In this document: one piece after another, positions 53,268 to 62,062 of the stretch
Layout of the letters: every line of letters starts with the position of its first letter
Position numbering within the stretch: the first letter of the stretch is position 1
DNA from: Haloferax sp046557615
Lineage (GTDB): Archaea; Halobacteriota; Halobacteria; Halobacteriales; Haloferacaceae
Length of the DNA stretch: 64,000 nt
Direction: 5' to 3'
NCBI RefSeq assembly: GCF_046557615.1
Contig: NZ_JBKIII010000002.1
Span: 124,001-188,000 of the forward strand
Position numbers and translations under genes: made by a program
Notes under the pieces: model-generated
Told to the model about the DNA's origin: nothing
The model's database searches: none
Seen by the model: only the letters and a program-made list of their open reading frames with translations

Positions 53268-54251
53268 GTGCCTACGCCGGTGTCGTCGCCGTCGGAGTTC
53301 GCCTTCGAGTTGGCGCTGTGTTCGCACCTCGAAGAGACGACCGACTGGCTTCCGGCCCGACAACTCGGTGCGGCGGTTGCCTCCCCCGGAAGCCGAATCA
53401 TCGACATCTGTGCGGTGGTTCCCGGCCCCGAGTTCGACGAGCGAACCGCAATCACCGAGCAGGATATCCCCGCACGCGCGGTGGAGAGTTCTGTCGGCGC
53501 GGGCAAGTCCGTCTTTTGGCGCGACGCCTTCGACTGTCATCCCGCGCAGGCGCGACGCGCGACAGACCACGCCGTCGAAGTCGGCTTCTTCGAATCCGAA
53601 TTTCGACGTGGCCGCGAGTACGTCCGCCGCGCCGTTCGCTACCCTGACGACTGGTTTTCGAAACTCGTCGGCATCGAGAACAAACCCGACCTCGGGTCAC
53701 CCGGTGACTTGCTCCGGCAACTCCGCCTCGATGTGAGTCTCGCACTCTTCGACGAGGTCGTCCTCGCGACCGAAAGTTACGTGACCGGCGCACACCTCAA
53801 CCGCATCCCCGATGCAGTCGGGGTGTGGCGATTCGACCCCGACACAGGAGCAAAAGAAATCGTCCGCGAGGCGAAGACGTTGCCCACCGGAACAACCGGC
53901 GTCGAACCCGTTGAGTATCACTCGCTCCACACCGACGTTGCACTCGTCTCGCCTGCCGACAAACGAACCGCTCGAATCCGACTCGCAGAACGAGCCTACG
54001 GAAAGGGGTGGCGACAGTACGACCTTCCCGCGTGCGCCCACGCAAGTGTCGATTCGGTCGGTCGGCCAGTGTGCGACCACTTCGGGCGCGTCATCGACCC
54101 CGGTGCAGAGTGCGGAAAATCGTGTGCAGGCTTCGACCCGGCAGACTCACCCGAGTTCGACCGCGCGTCGCTCCGTGAGTCGCGGACGCGATGGGTTTCG
54201 GACCCCAGCGGTGTCACTCGGCGGCAGTCCGGACTGGGCCGCTTTTTCTAA
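53268..54251 (+). CDS. DUF5787-like protein with a nuclease-like motif
   Basis: A 327-residue protein beginning with GTG (MPTPVSSPSEFAFELAL). The middle, VGIENKPDLGSPGDLLRQL then LDVSLALFDEVVLATESY, has the E-x-K plus upstream acid arrangement of PD-(D/E)XK nucleases. The end carries cysteines (CAHASVDSVGRPVCDHFG ... CGKSCAGF) that could bind a metal. I know it as DUF5787 in haloarchaea; a nuclease role is inference. Confidence 0.75.
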   Translation: MPTPVSSPSEFAFELALCSHLEETTDWLPARQLGAAVASPGSRIIDICAVVPGPEFDERTAITEQDIPARAVESSVGAGKSVFWRDAFDCHPAQARRATDHAVEVGFFESEFRRGREYVRRAVRYPDDWFSKLVGIENKPDLGSPGDLLRQLRLDVSLALFDEVVLATESYVTGAHLNRIPDAVGVWRFDPDTGAKEIVREAKTLPTGTTGVEPVEYHSLHTDVALVSPADKRTARIRLAERAYGKGWRQYDLPACAHASVDSVGRPVCDHFGRVIDPGAECGKSCAGFDPADSPEFDRASLRESRTRWVSDPSGVTRRQSGLGRFF

Positions 54252-54254
54252 CTA

Positions 54255-54434
54255 CTACTCGCGCTCGCTGGAGTAAAACCATCCAAGGGTGACGACGATA
54301 CCGAAGACGAGCATGAATACCGCGCCATCGACGAAGTTTGGTTCCCCCGTCAGCGACGAGACGAGGTACCAGACGGTGCCCGCGACGAGCGCCATCGGAA
54401 TCGAATACCGGAGCGCGGAGACGATTTCAGCCAC
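54255..54434 (-). CDS. 59-residue two-helix membrane protein
   Basis: GTG start followed by AEIVSALRYSIPMALVAGTV, a polar turn SLTGEPNFVDGA and a second helix VFMLVFGIVVTLGWFY ending SSERE. Haloarchaeal composition and a sensible two-helix topology support it. The stop is convergent with the DUF5787-like gene, three bases away. Confidence 0.6.
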   Translation of the reverse strand: MAEIVSALRYSIPMALVAGTVWYLVSSLTGEPNFVDGAVFMLVFGIVVTLGWFYSSERE

Positions 54435-54464
54435 GACTCGTCGTTGGTTTTCGGCTCAGAAAAA

Positions 54465-54674
54465 TCACGCTGCTGCCCGTCGCTCCATGTAGTTCCAGTA
54501 GGTAACGAGTAAGACACCAAAGACTGCGACGAAGACGAATTGCAGTGCGGCGTCAAACAGGGCCAGTTCACTCGACTCCACGAAGGTGGCGACGAGGTTC
54601 GTCGCTGACGCCACCGCCCCGGCGAAGACGAGAAATCGAAACGCACGGTCGGACAGGAGGCTACGGAGAGTCAT
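54465..54674 (-). CDS. 69-residue two-helix membrane protein
   Basis: MTLRSLLSDRAFRFLVFAGA followed by ASATNLVATFVE and a second helix LQFVFVAVFGVLLVTYWNYM with a basic end. No known family. It is 30 bases upstream of the 59-residue gene on the same strand, and the two may be one operon. Confidence 0.65.
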   Translation of the reverse strand: MTLRSLLSDRAFRFLVFAGAVASATNLVATFVESSELALFDAALQFVFVAVFGVLLVTYWNYMERRAAA

Positions 54675-54707
54675 ACGGTTCCACTACCGACCTCGAACTG
54701 AAACCAG

Positions 54708-55532
54708 TTATAATTCGTACACTTCGCCGTCGATTGCCAGCGGTTCTTCGAACGCCTCTTCGACCGGGTAGTAGTGGGCGACGTGGACGAGTCGCGTGAT
54801 TTCGGCCTCCAAATCGTCGCCGAGTGCGATTGCCCCTTCGCGGGTCATGTGCTTCGTGCCGAAGGTTCGCGGGACGCCGTCTTCGTCGTAGTCGTCGCCG
54901 CCGATAGGGTGGTACTCGCAGACCGATGCCGGGACGATTGCTTCGGCGAGAAGCAAGTCGGGGTCGGCCAGCACTGCCCGCGACTCTTCTGAGATGGCGT
55001 AGGTCGAATCACCCGAAATCGAGAGCTTTGCGCCCGATTCGGGGTCTTCGATGGCGAGTCCGTAGCAGAGAAGCGGCGGGTGGACCACCGGGACGAGCGT
55101 CACGTCGAGTCCGCAGGTACGAAACGTCTCGAAGGGTGTTTGGTCGTGAACCGAAATCCGGTCGAGGTAGTCGAACTTCGAGCGAATCGTGTCGGCGACG
55201 CTCTCTCCCGTTGTGGGGTCGATTTCGTCTGCCGCGTGGACGTCGAGGTGGTCGAGGAGGCGATAGACGTTGCCGAGGCCGTCGATGTGGTCGAAGTGGA
55301 TGTGTGAGACGATTGCGGCGTCGGGAATCGGGGCCTCCTGTGTGAGAAACTGGTGTCGAAAGTCGGGACTGAAATCCACGAGCAATGACTCGTCGGTTCG
55401 CTCGTTTTCGACGTGGACCGAGAATCGACTGCGCTCGATGTCGCGCTCGCGGGCCTCGCGGCAGGTGTCGCAGTCACACCCGACGGTCGGTGTTCCGGTC
55501 GTATCCCCAGTCCCGAGGAGGGTCACGCGCAT
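54708..55532 (-). CDS. metallo-beta-lactamase-fold hydrolase (PhnP-like)
   Basis: A 274-residue MBL hydrolase: MRVTLLGTGDTTGTPTVGCD, CDCDTCREARERD (cysteines as in PhnP), SHIHFDHIDGLGNVYRLLDH with the dinuclear metal site, and YAISGDST-like LSISGDSTYAI. PhnP-type enzymes cleave cyclic phosphate esters. The substrate here is not known. Confidence 0.87.
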   Translation of the reverse strand: MRVTLLGTGDTTGTPTVGCDCDTCREARERDIERSRFSVHVENERTDESLLVDFSPDFRHQFLTQEAPIPDAAIVSHIHFDHIDGLGNVYRLLDHLDVHAADEIDPTTGESVADTIRSKFDYLDRISVHDQTPFETFRTCGLDVTLVPVVHPPLLCYGLAIEDPESGAKLSISGDSTYAISEESRAVLADPDLLLAEAIVPASVCEYHPIGGDDYDEDGVPRTFGTKHMTREGAIALGDDLEAEITRLVHVAHYYPVEEAFEEPLAIDGEVYEL

Positions 55533-55583
55533 TAAGTAGCAAAGAGAGGGGTGGGGGCATAAACGTGGCCGACCAGGGTCGGA

Positions 55584-57011
55584 TTACTGCGCCGCGCCAG
55601 CGTCTTTCTGTTTCGCGCTTTCGTTTTCGTCCGCGTGGCTGTGGTCGTGGTCGTCGTCGTGGTCATGATCGTGACCGTGACCATCGCCGTCACCGGACCC
55701 GGCGACCAACTCAGACGAATCGGACATCATGTCCAGATTTTTGAGGTTGTCGCGCTCTTCGAAGTCGGCGACGGCCTCCAAGAGGTCCTCTTGGGTGAGT
55801 TCCATGCGCTCTTCGGTGAGTGCTTCGAGGACTGCCTCGCGGAGGACGAGACGAAGGTCAGACCCAGTGAGTCCCTCTGTTACGTCGGCGATAGCGCCGG
55901 GGTCGAACTCCGAAATCTCCATCCGGTTCGTGATGACCTGCAGGATGTCCGAGCGCATGCCGCGGTCGGGTTTGGGGAAGTTGACAATCTCGTCGAAGCG
56001 TCGCCACGCCGCCGAGTCGAGTTGGTCGGGGTGGTTCGTCGCGCCGATGAGGATGACTTCGTCCCGAATCAGCGAGATGTCGTCGATGCTCTTGAGAAGC
56101 GTGTTGACAGCGCGCTTGAGCGCGGCGTGTTCGTCCGAGCGACGCGTCTTCGCCACTGAATCGAACTCGTCGATAAAGAGGATACACGGCGACAGCCGTT
56201 TCGCAACTTCGAACGTCTTTTCGACGTTCTTGGCCGTCTCACCGAGGTACTGACTCGTAATCATCGAGAGTTTGACCTCCACGAAAGGAAGACCGAGTTC
56301 GTGTGCGAGCGCACGCGAGACGGTCGTCTTCCCGGTTCCCGGCGGACCGACGAAGAGAATCTTTCCAATCTCACGGAGGCCGATTTGCGCGAGGTACTCG
56401 CGGTGTTCGATAGCCTTCATGAGCTTGTGAATCTCGCCTTCTTGGTCCGTCGTGAGAACGAGGTCGTCGAGCGTCATCTCGATTTCCTCGGGTGCGCGCA
56501 CGTGTACGAGGTCGAGCATCTCGGCGTCTTCCTCGTCGTCGAAGTACTCGTCCAAGAGGCTGTCAATCCACACGCGGTCGGCGTGAATTGGTCGCGTCTG
56601 GTCGCGCGCTTCGGCGTGGGTCACGTCCACGTCGTCGCGGTCCTCGACGGCGTTGGCAATCGTCGGGTTCGTCACCAGTCGGTCTCGGTCCGCGCGTTTG
56701 ACGAACCATTCGAGGGCCATCTCGGGTTGTGTCAGCGACAGTCGCCCAGAGAAGTCCTCGCGCTGGGTGAACATGAGGTCGGAGATGGCATCCCAGGGAT
56801 GTTCGACACCCGTCGCCTTGCGTGCAATCGAATCGGTCGCGACAAGTGGTCGCTCGATTCCACCCGCTGTTGCTTCTTCCTCGTCGTCCGGTGTCGCCCA
56901 AAACACCCGGCGGTACCGCGGAGGAAGGTCGTTTTCGTCAAGCGTTCGGTCCTTGCTATATAGGTGGGCCGTCAGCAGAAACTCGATAACTTCGAGCGCC
57001 CGTTCACTCAT
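55584..57011 (-). CDS. AAA+ ATPase with histidine-rich C-terminus
   Basis: A 475-residue single-ring AAA protein. Residues 1-180 are a non-AAA N-terminal domain. Walker A FVGPPGTGKTTVSRALAHEL, Walker B CILFIDEFDSV, sensor 1 LIGATNHPDQLD and arginine-finger region WRRFDEIVNFPKP follow; the small domain ends near 430. The last 45 residues form a His/Asp-rich tail (GDGHGHDHDHDDDHDHSHAD) that may bind metal. It resembles CDC48/Pch2-like ATPases but is not a proteasomal PAN. Start MSERALEVIEF. Confidence 0.85.
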   Translation of the reverse strand: MSERALEVIEFLLTAHLYSKDRTLDENDLPPRYRRVFWATPDDEEEATAGGIERPLVATDSIARKATGVEHPWDAISDLMFTQREDFSGRLSLTQPEMALEWFVKRADRDRLVTNPTIANAVEDRDDVDVTHAEARDQTRPIHADRVWIDSLLDEYFDDEEDAEMLDLVHVRAPEEIEMTLDDLVLTTDQEGEIHKLMKAIEHREYLAQIGLREIGKILFVGPPGTGKTTVSRALAHELGLPFVEVKLSMITSQYLGETAKNVEKTFEVAKRLSPCILFIDEFDSVAKTRRSDEHAALKRAVNTLLKSIDDISLIRDEVILIGATNHPDQLDSAAWRRFDEIVNFPKPDRGMRSDILQVITNRMEISEFDPGAIADVTEGLTGSDLRLVLREAVLEALTEERMELTQEDLLEAVADFEERDNLKNLDMMSDSSELVAGSGDGDGHGHDHDHDDDHDHSHADENESAKQKDAGAAQ

Positions 57012-57232
57012 CCGCGCAAAATTGCCGGGCAAGACGCATAAGAGCGTCGGAGCGCGTCTGCGAGCAATTCCACACCAGTTTCGCTGTCTCTACCCTACTC
57101 ACCCGAATCGTTGGTTCTACCTTCGAAAAACACGGAATCCGAATACGACACGTGATTCGACGTCGTTGTTGGCTCGCTTCGACACTCTCCAATAAACAAA
57201 AAACTCGTTTCGAAGGTTTGCGAGTTCTAAAC

Positions 57233-57240
57233 TATTTATG
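57233..57240 (+). promoter_or_regulatory. TATA-like box of the thiolase gene
   Basis: TATTTATG about 28 bases before the ATG, in an A/T-rich stretch (57180-57240). Suggests a leaderless transcript. Confidence 0.5.
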
Positions 57241-57264
57241 GTGTTCGAAGACTGATGCTGTATC

Positions 57265-58398
57265 ATGCCTGAACCAGTCATCGCGGCCGCGTATCGAACG
57301 CCATTCGGAAAGGCAGGTGGCGTCTTCGCCGACGTTCGAAGCGAAGACCTCTCTGTCGCCCTCATCGACCACATTCTCGACGAACACGGTATCGACGCCG
57401 ACGACGTCGAAGACCTCATGTGGGGCGTCGCCCAGCAGCGCACCGAACAGGACAACAACGTCGCGCGCGTCATCGCCCTCCTCTCCCAACTCGGCGAAGG
57501 AACCCCGGCGACGACCATCAACCGCTGGTGTGCTTCGTCCATGCAGTCGATTATCTCGGCTTCCGACGCCATCGCCGCGGGTAACCGCGAGTGCATCATC
57601 GCAGGCGGTGTCGAGAGCATGTCGCGCGTCCCGATGGACGGCGACTCCTACCAGCACCTCCACCCCGAACTGAGTGAGCAGTACAACCTCTTCCAACTCC
57701 AGATGGGGATGACCGCCGAGAAAGTCGCCGCCGAGTACGAAGTCTCCCGCGAGGCCCAAGACGAGTTCGCCGTCCGAAGCCACACGCGCGCCGCCGAAGC
57801 CACCGATACCGGTCGCTTCGACGACGAAATCGTCCCAATCCAGACCGAGGACGGCGTCGTCACCGAAGACGAAGGTATCCGCCGCGACACCTCCGTCGAA
57901 GCCCTCTCCGGCCTCTCGCCCGCGTTCACCGGCGACGGCTCTGTCACTGCGGGGAACTCCTCGCAAATCACCGACGGCGCGGCCGCAGTCCTCGTCACCA
58001 GCCGTGAATTCGCAGACGAACACGGTCTCGACGTACTCGCTTCTGTCGGCACGAACAACGTCGCAGGCGTGGACCCGACGGTGATGGGAATCGGCCCTGT
58101 CCCGGCGACTGAAGGCCTGCTCGAACGCGCCGGGCGCGACATCTCCGACTACGACCTCTTCGAGATCAACGAGGCGTTCGCCAGTCAGTGTGAGTACTCC
58201 CGCCGCGAACTCGGTATCGACGAAGACAGCCTGAACGTCAACGGTGGCGCAATCGCCCTCGGCCACCCATTGGGTGCCTCCGGCGCGCGTCTCCCCGTGA
58301 CGCTCATCCACGAGATGGTCAAGCGCGATTCCGACCGTGGTCTCGCCTCGCTCTGTGTTGGATTCGGACAGGGTGCGGCCATCGAGTTCAGCCGGTAA
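57265..58398 (+). CDS. thiolase (acetyl-CoA C-acetyltransferase family)
   Basis: A 377-residue thiolase. The nucleophile Cys lies in INRWCASSMQSI, with NEAFASQCEYSRRELG and GGAIALGHPLGASGARLPVT carrying the catalytic His, and the second Cys in LCVGFGQGAAIE. It may make acetoacetyl-CoA or cleave 3-ketoacyl-CoA; the direction is not readable from the sequence. Start MPEPVIAAAYRTPFG is leaderless. Confidence 0.92.
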   Translation: MPEPVIAAAYRTPFGKAGGVFADVRSEDLSVALIDHILDEHGIDADDVEDLMWGVAQQRTEQDNNVARVIALLSQLGEGTPATTINRWCASSMQSIISASDAIAAGNRECIIAGGVESMSRVPMDGDSYQHLHPELSEQYNLFQLQMGMTAEKVAAEYEVSREAQDEFAVRSHTRAAEATDTGRFDDEIVPIQTEDGVVTEDEGIRRDTSVEALSGLSPAFTGDGSVTAGNSSQITDGAAAVLVTSREFADEHGLDVLASVGTNNVAGVDPTVMGIGPVPATEGLLERAGRDISDYDLFEINEAFASQCEYSRRELGIDEDSLNVNGGAIALGHPLGASGARLPVTLIHEMVKRDSDRGLASLCVGFGQGAAIEFSR

Positions 58399-58924
58399 GC
58401 TTCCTCACCGGCCCCGCTTTCTCACGAGTGTTGTACCACAGTGTGAGGCATTGCGTCTCACGAGCAGTTGCTCGCTGACGCTCACAAATACGGATTGTTG
58501 CATACCGATTGTTGCCAAGCGAATCGAGCGAAAAGGGTGGCACGGGACGGTACTCTGTCCTGTTGGGAGATTCGTTGAAACGCCATGACGGGGCGGGCAA
58601 CCCCCGAGTAGGCGAGTGGCCGGGGTCTTGTCAGAGGCACTCCGGCACTGCACCCAATGCAGAGGATAGGGTTCAACTCGCTGCCCAAAATAACGGGTAG
58701 TACCTCTCTCGGAAATTCTCGATGGGCCTCCGAGTTGGGTTCACAAGTTCTGAAGGAGGTGTTTTGCGCGCCTACTATGTTTTCAGTTCCATCTCAGCAT
58801 AATCGAGTTCCTGGGCCGAGGTTCCGGCGGCGTTCTCGACGAACTAACCCCGCAGACTTCCGTCAACGGAACCTCAGCGTATCAACGCCCTGTCTAGAAT
58901 TCCCCAACCAAGGGGACTAGTTCG
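58399..58924. other. unexplained convergent intergenic region
   Basis: 526 bases between the thiolase and aldehyde oxidoreductase stops. No protein-coding frame with haloarchaeal character is seen. It contains several short hairpins (GTGAG/CTCAC; GAGCA/TGCTC; CTGCA/TGCAG with a five-base loop; CTCGG/CCGAG) and a near-duplicate GGATTGTTGC / CGATTGTTGCC. It could be a structured RNA, a degraded insertion sequence or a repeat. Neither SRP RNA nor RNase P RNA motifs were found. Confidence 0.5.
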
Positions 58925-60619
58925 TCAGTCGTCTGCGGGCGTCGCTCCACTCGCGCCACCAACTGCCGACTCCGGAACGACTCCCGCTTCGCTCCAGCCG
59001 CGAAGGTCGTAATACTCCGAGAGTGCGCTCGGGAAGCCAGGAATGTCGTAGGGGAGCGTGTCGTCTGCCCGGTCGAACCCCCGCTGGTTGTTGAAGTGAC
59101 GTTCGAGCGTGACGATTTCACTTCCAATCGATTGCAGGTGGTCGTAGTCGGTGTCGAGCAACGTCGCCAGCATCTCCTCGTCGATGAAGTCCCGAGAGAA
59201 CTTACAGACGACGCCGCTGTCGAGGACGGCGTTGTGGTTCTCTTTTTCCACCAAGCGCTCGGGTTTCCCACCGAGTCCGTTGGCATCCATCGCCTTCGAC
59301 TTGTCCACGTAGGGGTACTCGATGGCGTAGAACGACGCGTACATGTGGTCCGCACCGCGGTTCGAGGTGGCGAAACTCAAGCCTTGGCCGTGGAGGTGGC
59401 GTCCGTCGTGGGCCGGGAACTCCATACCTTTGACCGTCCAGTCGTGGACTCCCAACTCTCCGTGGACGCGGTGAGTCCCTTCGGCCAAGTCGTCGCCGAC
59501 ACCCTCACGGAAGGCGATTTTCTCCACGAGTTCGTGGATGAGTTCGACGTTACCGAACTCGTCGTTCGCCATCAGATACGCCGCGATGGTGTCGCCGCAC
59601 GAAATCGTATCGACGCCGTAGCGGTCGCACAACTCGTTGGACTTCATCACGTCTACGATGTCGTCCACGGCGCAGTTCGACCCGAAGGACATCACCGTCT
59701 CGAACTCGGGGCCTTCGGTTTCGACGCCGCGCTCTTCGTCTTTGGTCGGGAGCTTGCAAGCGAACGCACACTGCGAGCAGGTAGCTTTCTTGTACTTCTT
59801 CGACTCCACACTGTCGCCGTTGATGCCTTCGACGCCCTCGAACTCGCGTTCGGAGAAGTAGCGCGTCGGGAACGCTTCGACGGCGTTCGCGTAGTCGGTC
59901 CCGGCGGTGGTTCCCTGCCGTTTCATCACGTGGTCCGAGGTGGCCGCCTCGCGGTGGACGTCCATCGCCTCGGCGGGGAACTCGATTTCAACGTCGGGGG
60001 TGGCGTCGCCCGCGAACGTGACGACTTTGAGATTCTTCGCACCCATCACCGCGCCGAGGCCGCCACGACCGAACGCCCGCGACTCGGTGGTCATCACGCT
60101 GGCGAACCGAACTTCGTTCTCACCCGCAGGGCCGATGCAGATGAGTTGCTCGGGGTCGAGTCCCCACCGTTCGTCGGCATATTCGGTAACTTCTGGAACT
60201 TCCGCTTTTTCGAGGTCCGGAACGGCCTCGAATTCGATGCCTTCGGGGCGGATGTGGACTGCAAGCAATTCGTCGGCAGTGCCGGTGAACTCGATGGCTC
60301 CGTAGCCAGTTCCGACGAGATGCCGCGAGAGGAAGCCACCCGCGTTCGAAGAGACGAGTCCGTTTGTGAGCGGTGAGACACTCGTCAGACTCGCTCGCCC
60401 GGTGAAACTCATCTGCGATTGTTGCATCGGCCCGGCCGCGAGGACGAGTCGATTCTCGGAGCCGAGTGGGTCTGCATCGAACGGTACGCGGTCGTGGACG
60501 AGTTTCGTTCCGACGCCGCGACCGCCGATGAACGATTCGAGTACGTCGTCGATGTCGTGTTCCTCGGCAGTCTGTGTCGAAAGGTTGACCGAACACAGGG
60601 GGCCCGCTGCGTGGCGCAT
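58925..60619 (-). CDS. aldehyde ferredoxin oxidoreductase family protein
   Basis: A 564-residue tungsten enzyme. The start MRHAAGPLCSVNLSTQTAEE is chosen over an ATG 24 codons upstream. FIGGRGVGTKLVHDRVP and SVSPLTNGLVSSNAGGFLSR are N-terminal tungstopterin motifs; the 4Fe-4S cysteines are in TCSQCAFACKLPT (near 310) with a fourth in SGVVCKF (near 490). It oxidises aldehydes to acids with ferredoxin as acceptor. The tungstate importer at 41.6-44.1 kb and moaE likely serve it. Confidence 0.92.
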   Translation of the reverse strand: MRHAAGPLCSVNLSTQTAEEHDIDDVLESFIGGRGVGTKLVHDRVPFDADPLGSENRLVLAAGPMQQSQMSFTGRASLTSVSPLTNGLVSSNAGGFLSRHLVGTGYGAIEFTGTADELLAVHIRPEGIEFEAVPDLEKAEVPEVTEYADERWGLDPEQLICIGPAGENEVRFASVMTTESRAFGRGGLGAVMGAKNLKVVTFAGDATPDVEIEFPAEAMDVHREAATSDHVMKRQGTTAGTDYANAVEAFPTRYFSEREFEGVEGINGDSVESKKYKKATCSQCAFACKLPTKDEERGVETEGPEFETVMSFGSNCAVDDIVDVMKSNELCDRYGVDTISCGDTIAAYLMANDEFGNVELIHELVEKIAFREGVGDDLAEGTHRVHGELGVHDWTVKGMEFPAHDGRHLHGQGLSFATSNRGADHMYASFYAIEYPYVDKSKAMDANGLGGKPERLVEKENHNAVLDSGVVCKFSRDFIDEEMLATLLDTDYDHLQSIGSEIVTLERHFNNQRGFDRADDTLPYDIPGFPSALSEYYDLRGWSEAGVVPESAVGGASGATPADD

Positions 60620-60727
60620 AGGTGTCTTTCGGGTACCTGCTGAATAATGATTAGTGTTCCAGCGGGTACTCTCGTCCGAACACGTCGCCACCGCAACATT
60701 TCTGGGCGTTCAGTTGGGAGTACCCGT

Positions 60728-61810
60728 ATGACGACGGAGTCACCCGACTCACCCGCCGAAGGAGTCACCGGCTCTGCGATACGCGGAATGGTTGCGGAAC
60801 TCGAAGCTGACTGGCACGTCGATTCTATCGAGCGGAGTCAGCATGGGACCGATTTGGTCGCCATACTCGACGTTCGAACTCCCGACGAAAGTCGAACGGT
60901 GGTTCTCAAAGCGACGACGGCAGACCTCGTTGCCCCAGAGATAGCGAGAGCAGAGCCTCGGTTGCTCGAACTCGTGGGACAGAGTACGAATATTCCCGTC
61001 CCAACAGTATTCGGCTCCTGCGACGACCACGACGAGTATCCCACGCCATTCTACCTGATGTCGTTCGTCGGCGGCGAGAACTTCGAAGGAGAATCCGGAT
61101 CTCTCTCGGTGGACGCTCGCAAGTCGATTCTGCGCGAGGCGGGCCAGAATCTCGCTGAACTCCACGAACTCGGACCGCTTCCAGCGACGGGGAAAGTCGG
61201 AGTCCAAGATGGTGAGTTGACCGTGTTGGACACCGAAGAGAACCCCCGATACGACGACTACCGAGACAAGCTATTGGACGACTGCGAGGAGACGCTCGAT
61301 AGCCTCGACTCGGGCGGGTTCTTCCCCGACCTCGCGGAGAAACCGGAGCGGTTTGCCGACCTCGTACCGGACCTTCGGGAGTTCGTGCGAGAAGCGATTC
61401 CAACGCTTCCCGAGCCCGACGAACCGACCTACTGCCACTGGGACTATCGATACGGGAACCTCCTCATCGACCCCGAAACTGGTGAGACGAAGGCCGTCCT
61501 CGACTGGGCAAACCTCTCGGCGACAGAACCGGCGAGCAACCTCGCAAATACAGAGTTCTATCTGCTGAACCCCGAATCAGACGGCCCCGAAGTGACCGAC
61601 CACTTGCGCACCGTGTTTCGCACTGCCTACACTGAGGCGCGAACGGAGTGGTCGTTCGACGAAGAGACAAAAGAGCGGATGGAGCTGTACACACTCGCTT
61701 GTCGATTGGGTGCGATGGCCTGTCTGCCGCTCTGGCATCAGGATGCATCTCCGGAGGAGAAAGATCAGCGCGAGAAAGAACATCGGCAATTCGTGTCGCA
61801 GTATCTCTGA
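60728..61810 (+). CDS. aminoglycoside phosphotransferase-fold kinase
   Basis: A 360-residue kinase-like protein. RTVVLKATTADLVAPEIARA supplies the ATP-Lys; YCHWDYRYGNLLIDPETGET contains the HxDxxxxN catalytic loop and AVLDWANLSATEPASNLAN the metal-binding Asp. Family members phosphorylate small molecules or antibiotics; the substrate is unknown. The ATG at 60728 is preferred; 27 upstream codons are non-family. Confidence 0.85.
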   Translation: MTTESPDSPAEGVTGSAIRGMVAELEADWHVDSIERSQHGTDLVAILDVRTPDESRTVVLKATTADLVAPEIARAEPRLLELVGQSTNIPVPTVFGSCDDHDEYPTPFYLMSFVGGENFEGESGSLSVDARKSILREAGQNLAELHELGPLPATGKVGVQDGELTVLDTEENPRYDDYRDKLLDDCEETLDSLDSGGFFPDLAEKPERFADLVPDLREFVREAIPTLPEPDEPTYCHWDYRYGNLLIDPETGETKAVLDWANLSATEPASNLANTEFYLLNPESDGPEVTDHLRTVFRTAYTEARTEWSFDEETKERMELYTLACRLGAMACLPLWHQDASPEEKDQREKEHRQFVSQYL

Positions 61811-61888
61811 ATTTCGACGGCTCTCGAATACGCCGTTTGGAAATTAGTTCGACGCGTCACGCCAGACTGTAACGCGTCTCGTCGGTAA

Positions 61889-62062
61889 TTACTCGGCGAC
61901 TACCGGAGCGACTGCGATGTATCGCTCGCTCGCTGGGTCGCGGAACATCACCGGCCGTGGTGCTTCTTCTGGATGAACTCGAACGTTCGAGAGGTCGTCG
62001 GTGGGGTCGTATCCGAAGATGCGTTGAACGTGCTCGACGAACGCTTTCGAGACAGCCGACAT
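61889..62062 (-). CDS. 57-residue protein, antisense to a phosphoribosyltransferase ORF
   Basis: MSAVSKAFVEHVQRIFGYDP followed by TDDLSNVRVHPEEAPRPVMF and RDPASERYIAVAPVVAE-stop. Charged, well-balanced composition and a beta-strand end argue that it is real. It overlaps the first 90 bases of the plus-strand phosphoribosyltransferase ORF, so at least one of the two starts must be wrong. No family known. Confidence 0.55.
   Translation of the reverse strand: MSAVSKAFVEHVQRIFGYDPTDDLSNVRVHPEEAPRPVMFRDPASERYIAVAPVVAE

Noticed and set aside
58399..58924. RNase P RNA, SRP RNA or a cobalamin riboswitch
   Set aside because: The conserved core sequences of these RNAs are not present.
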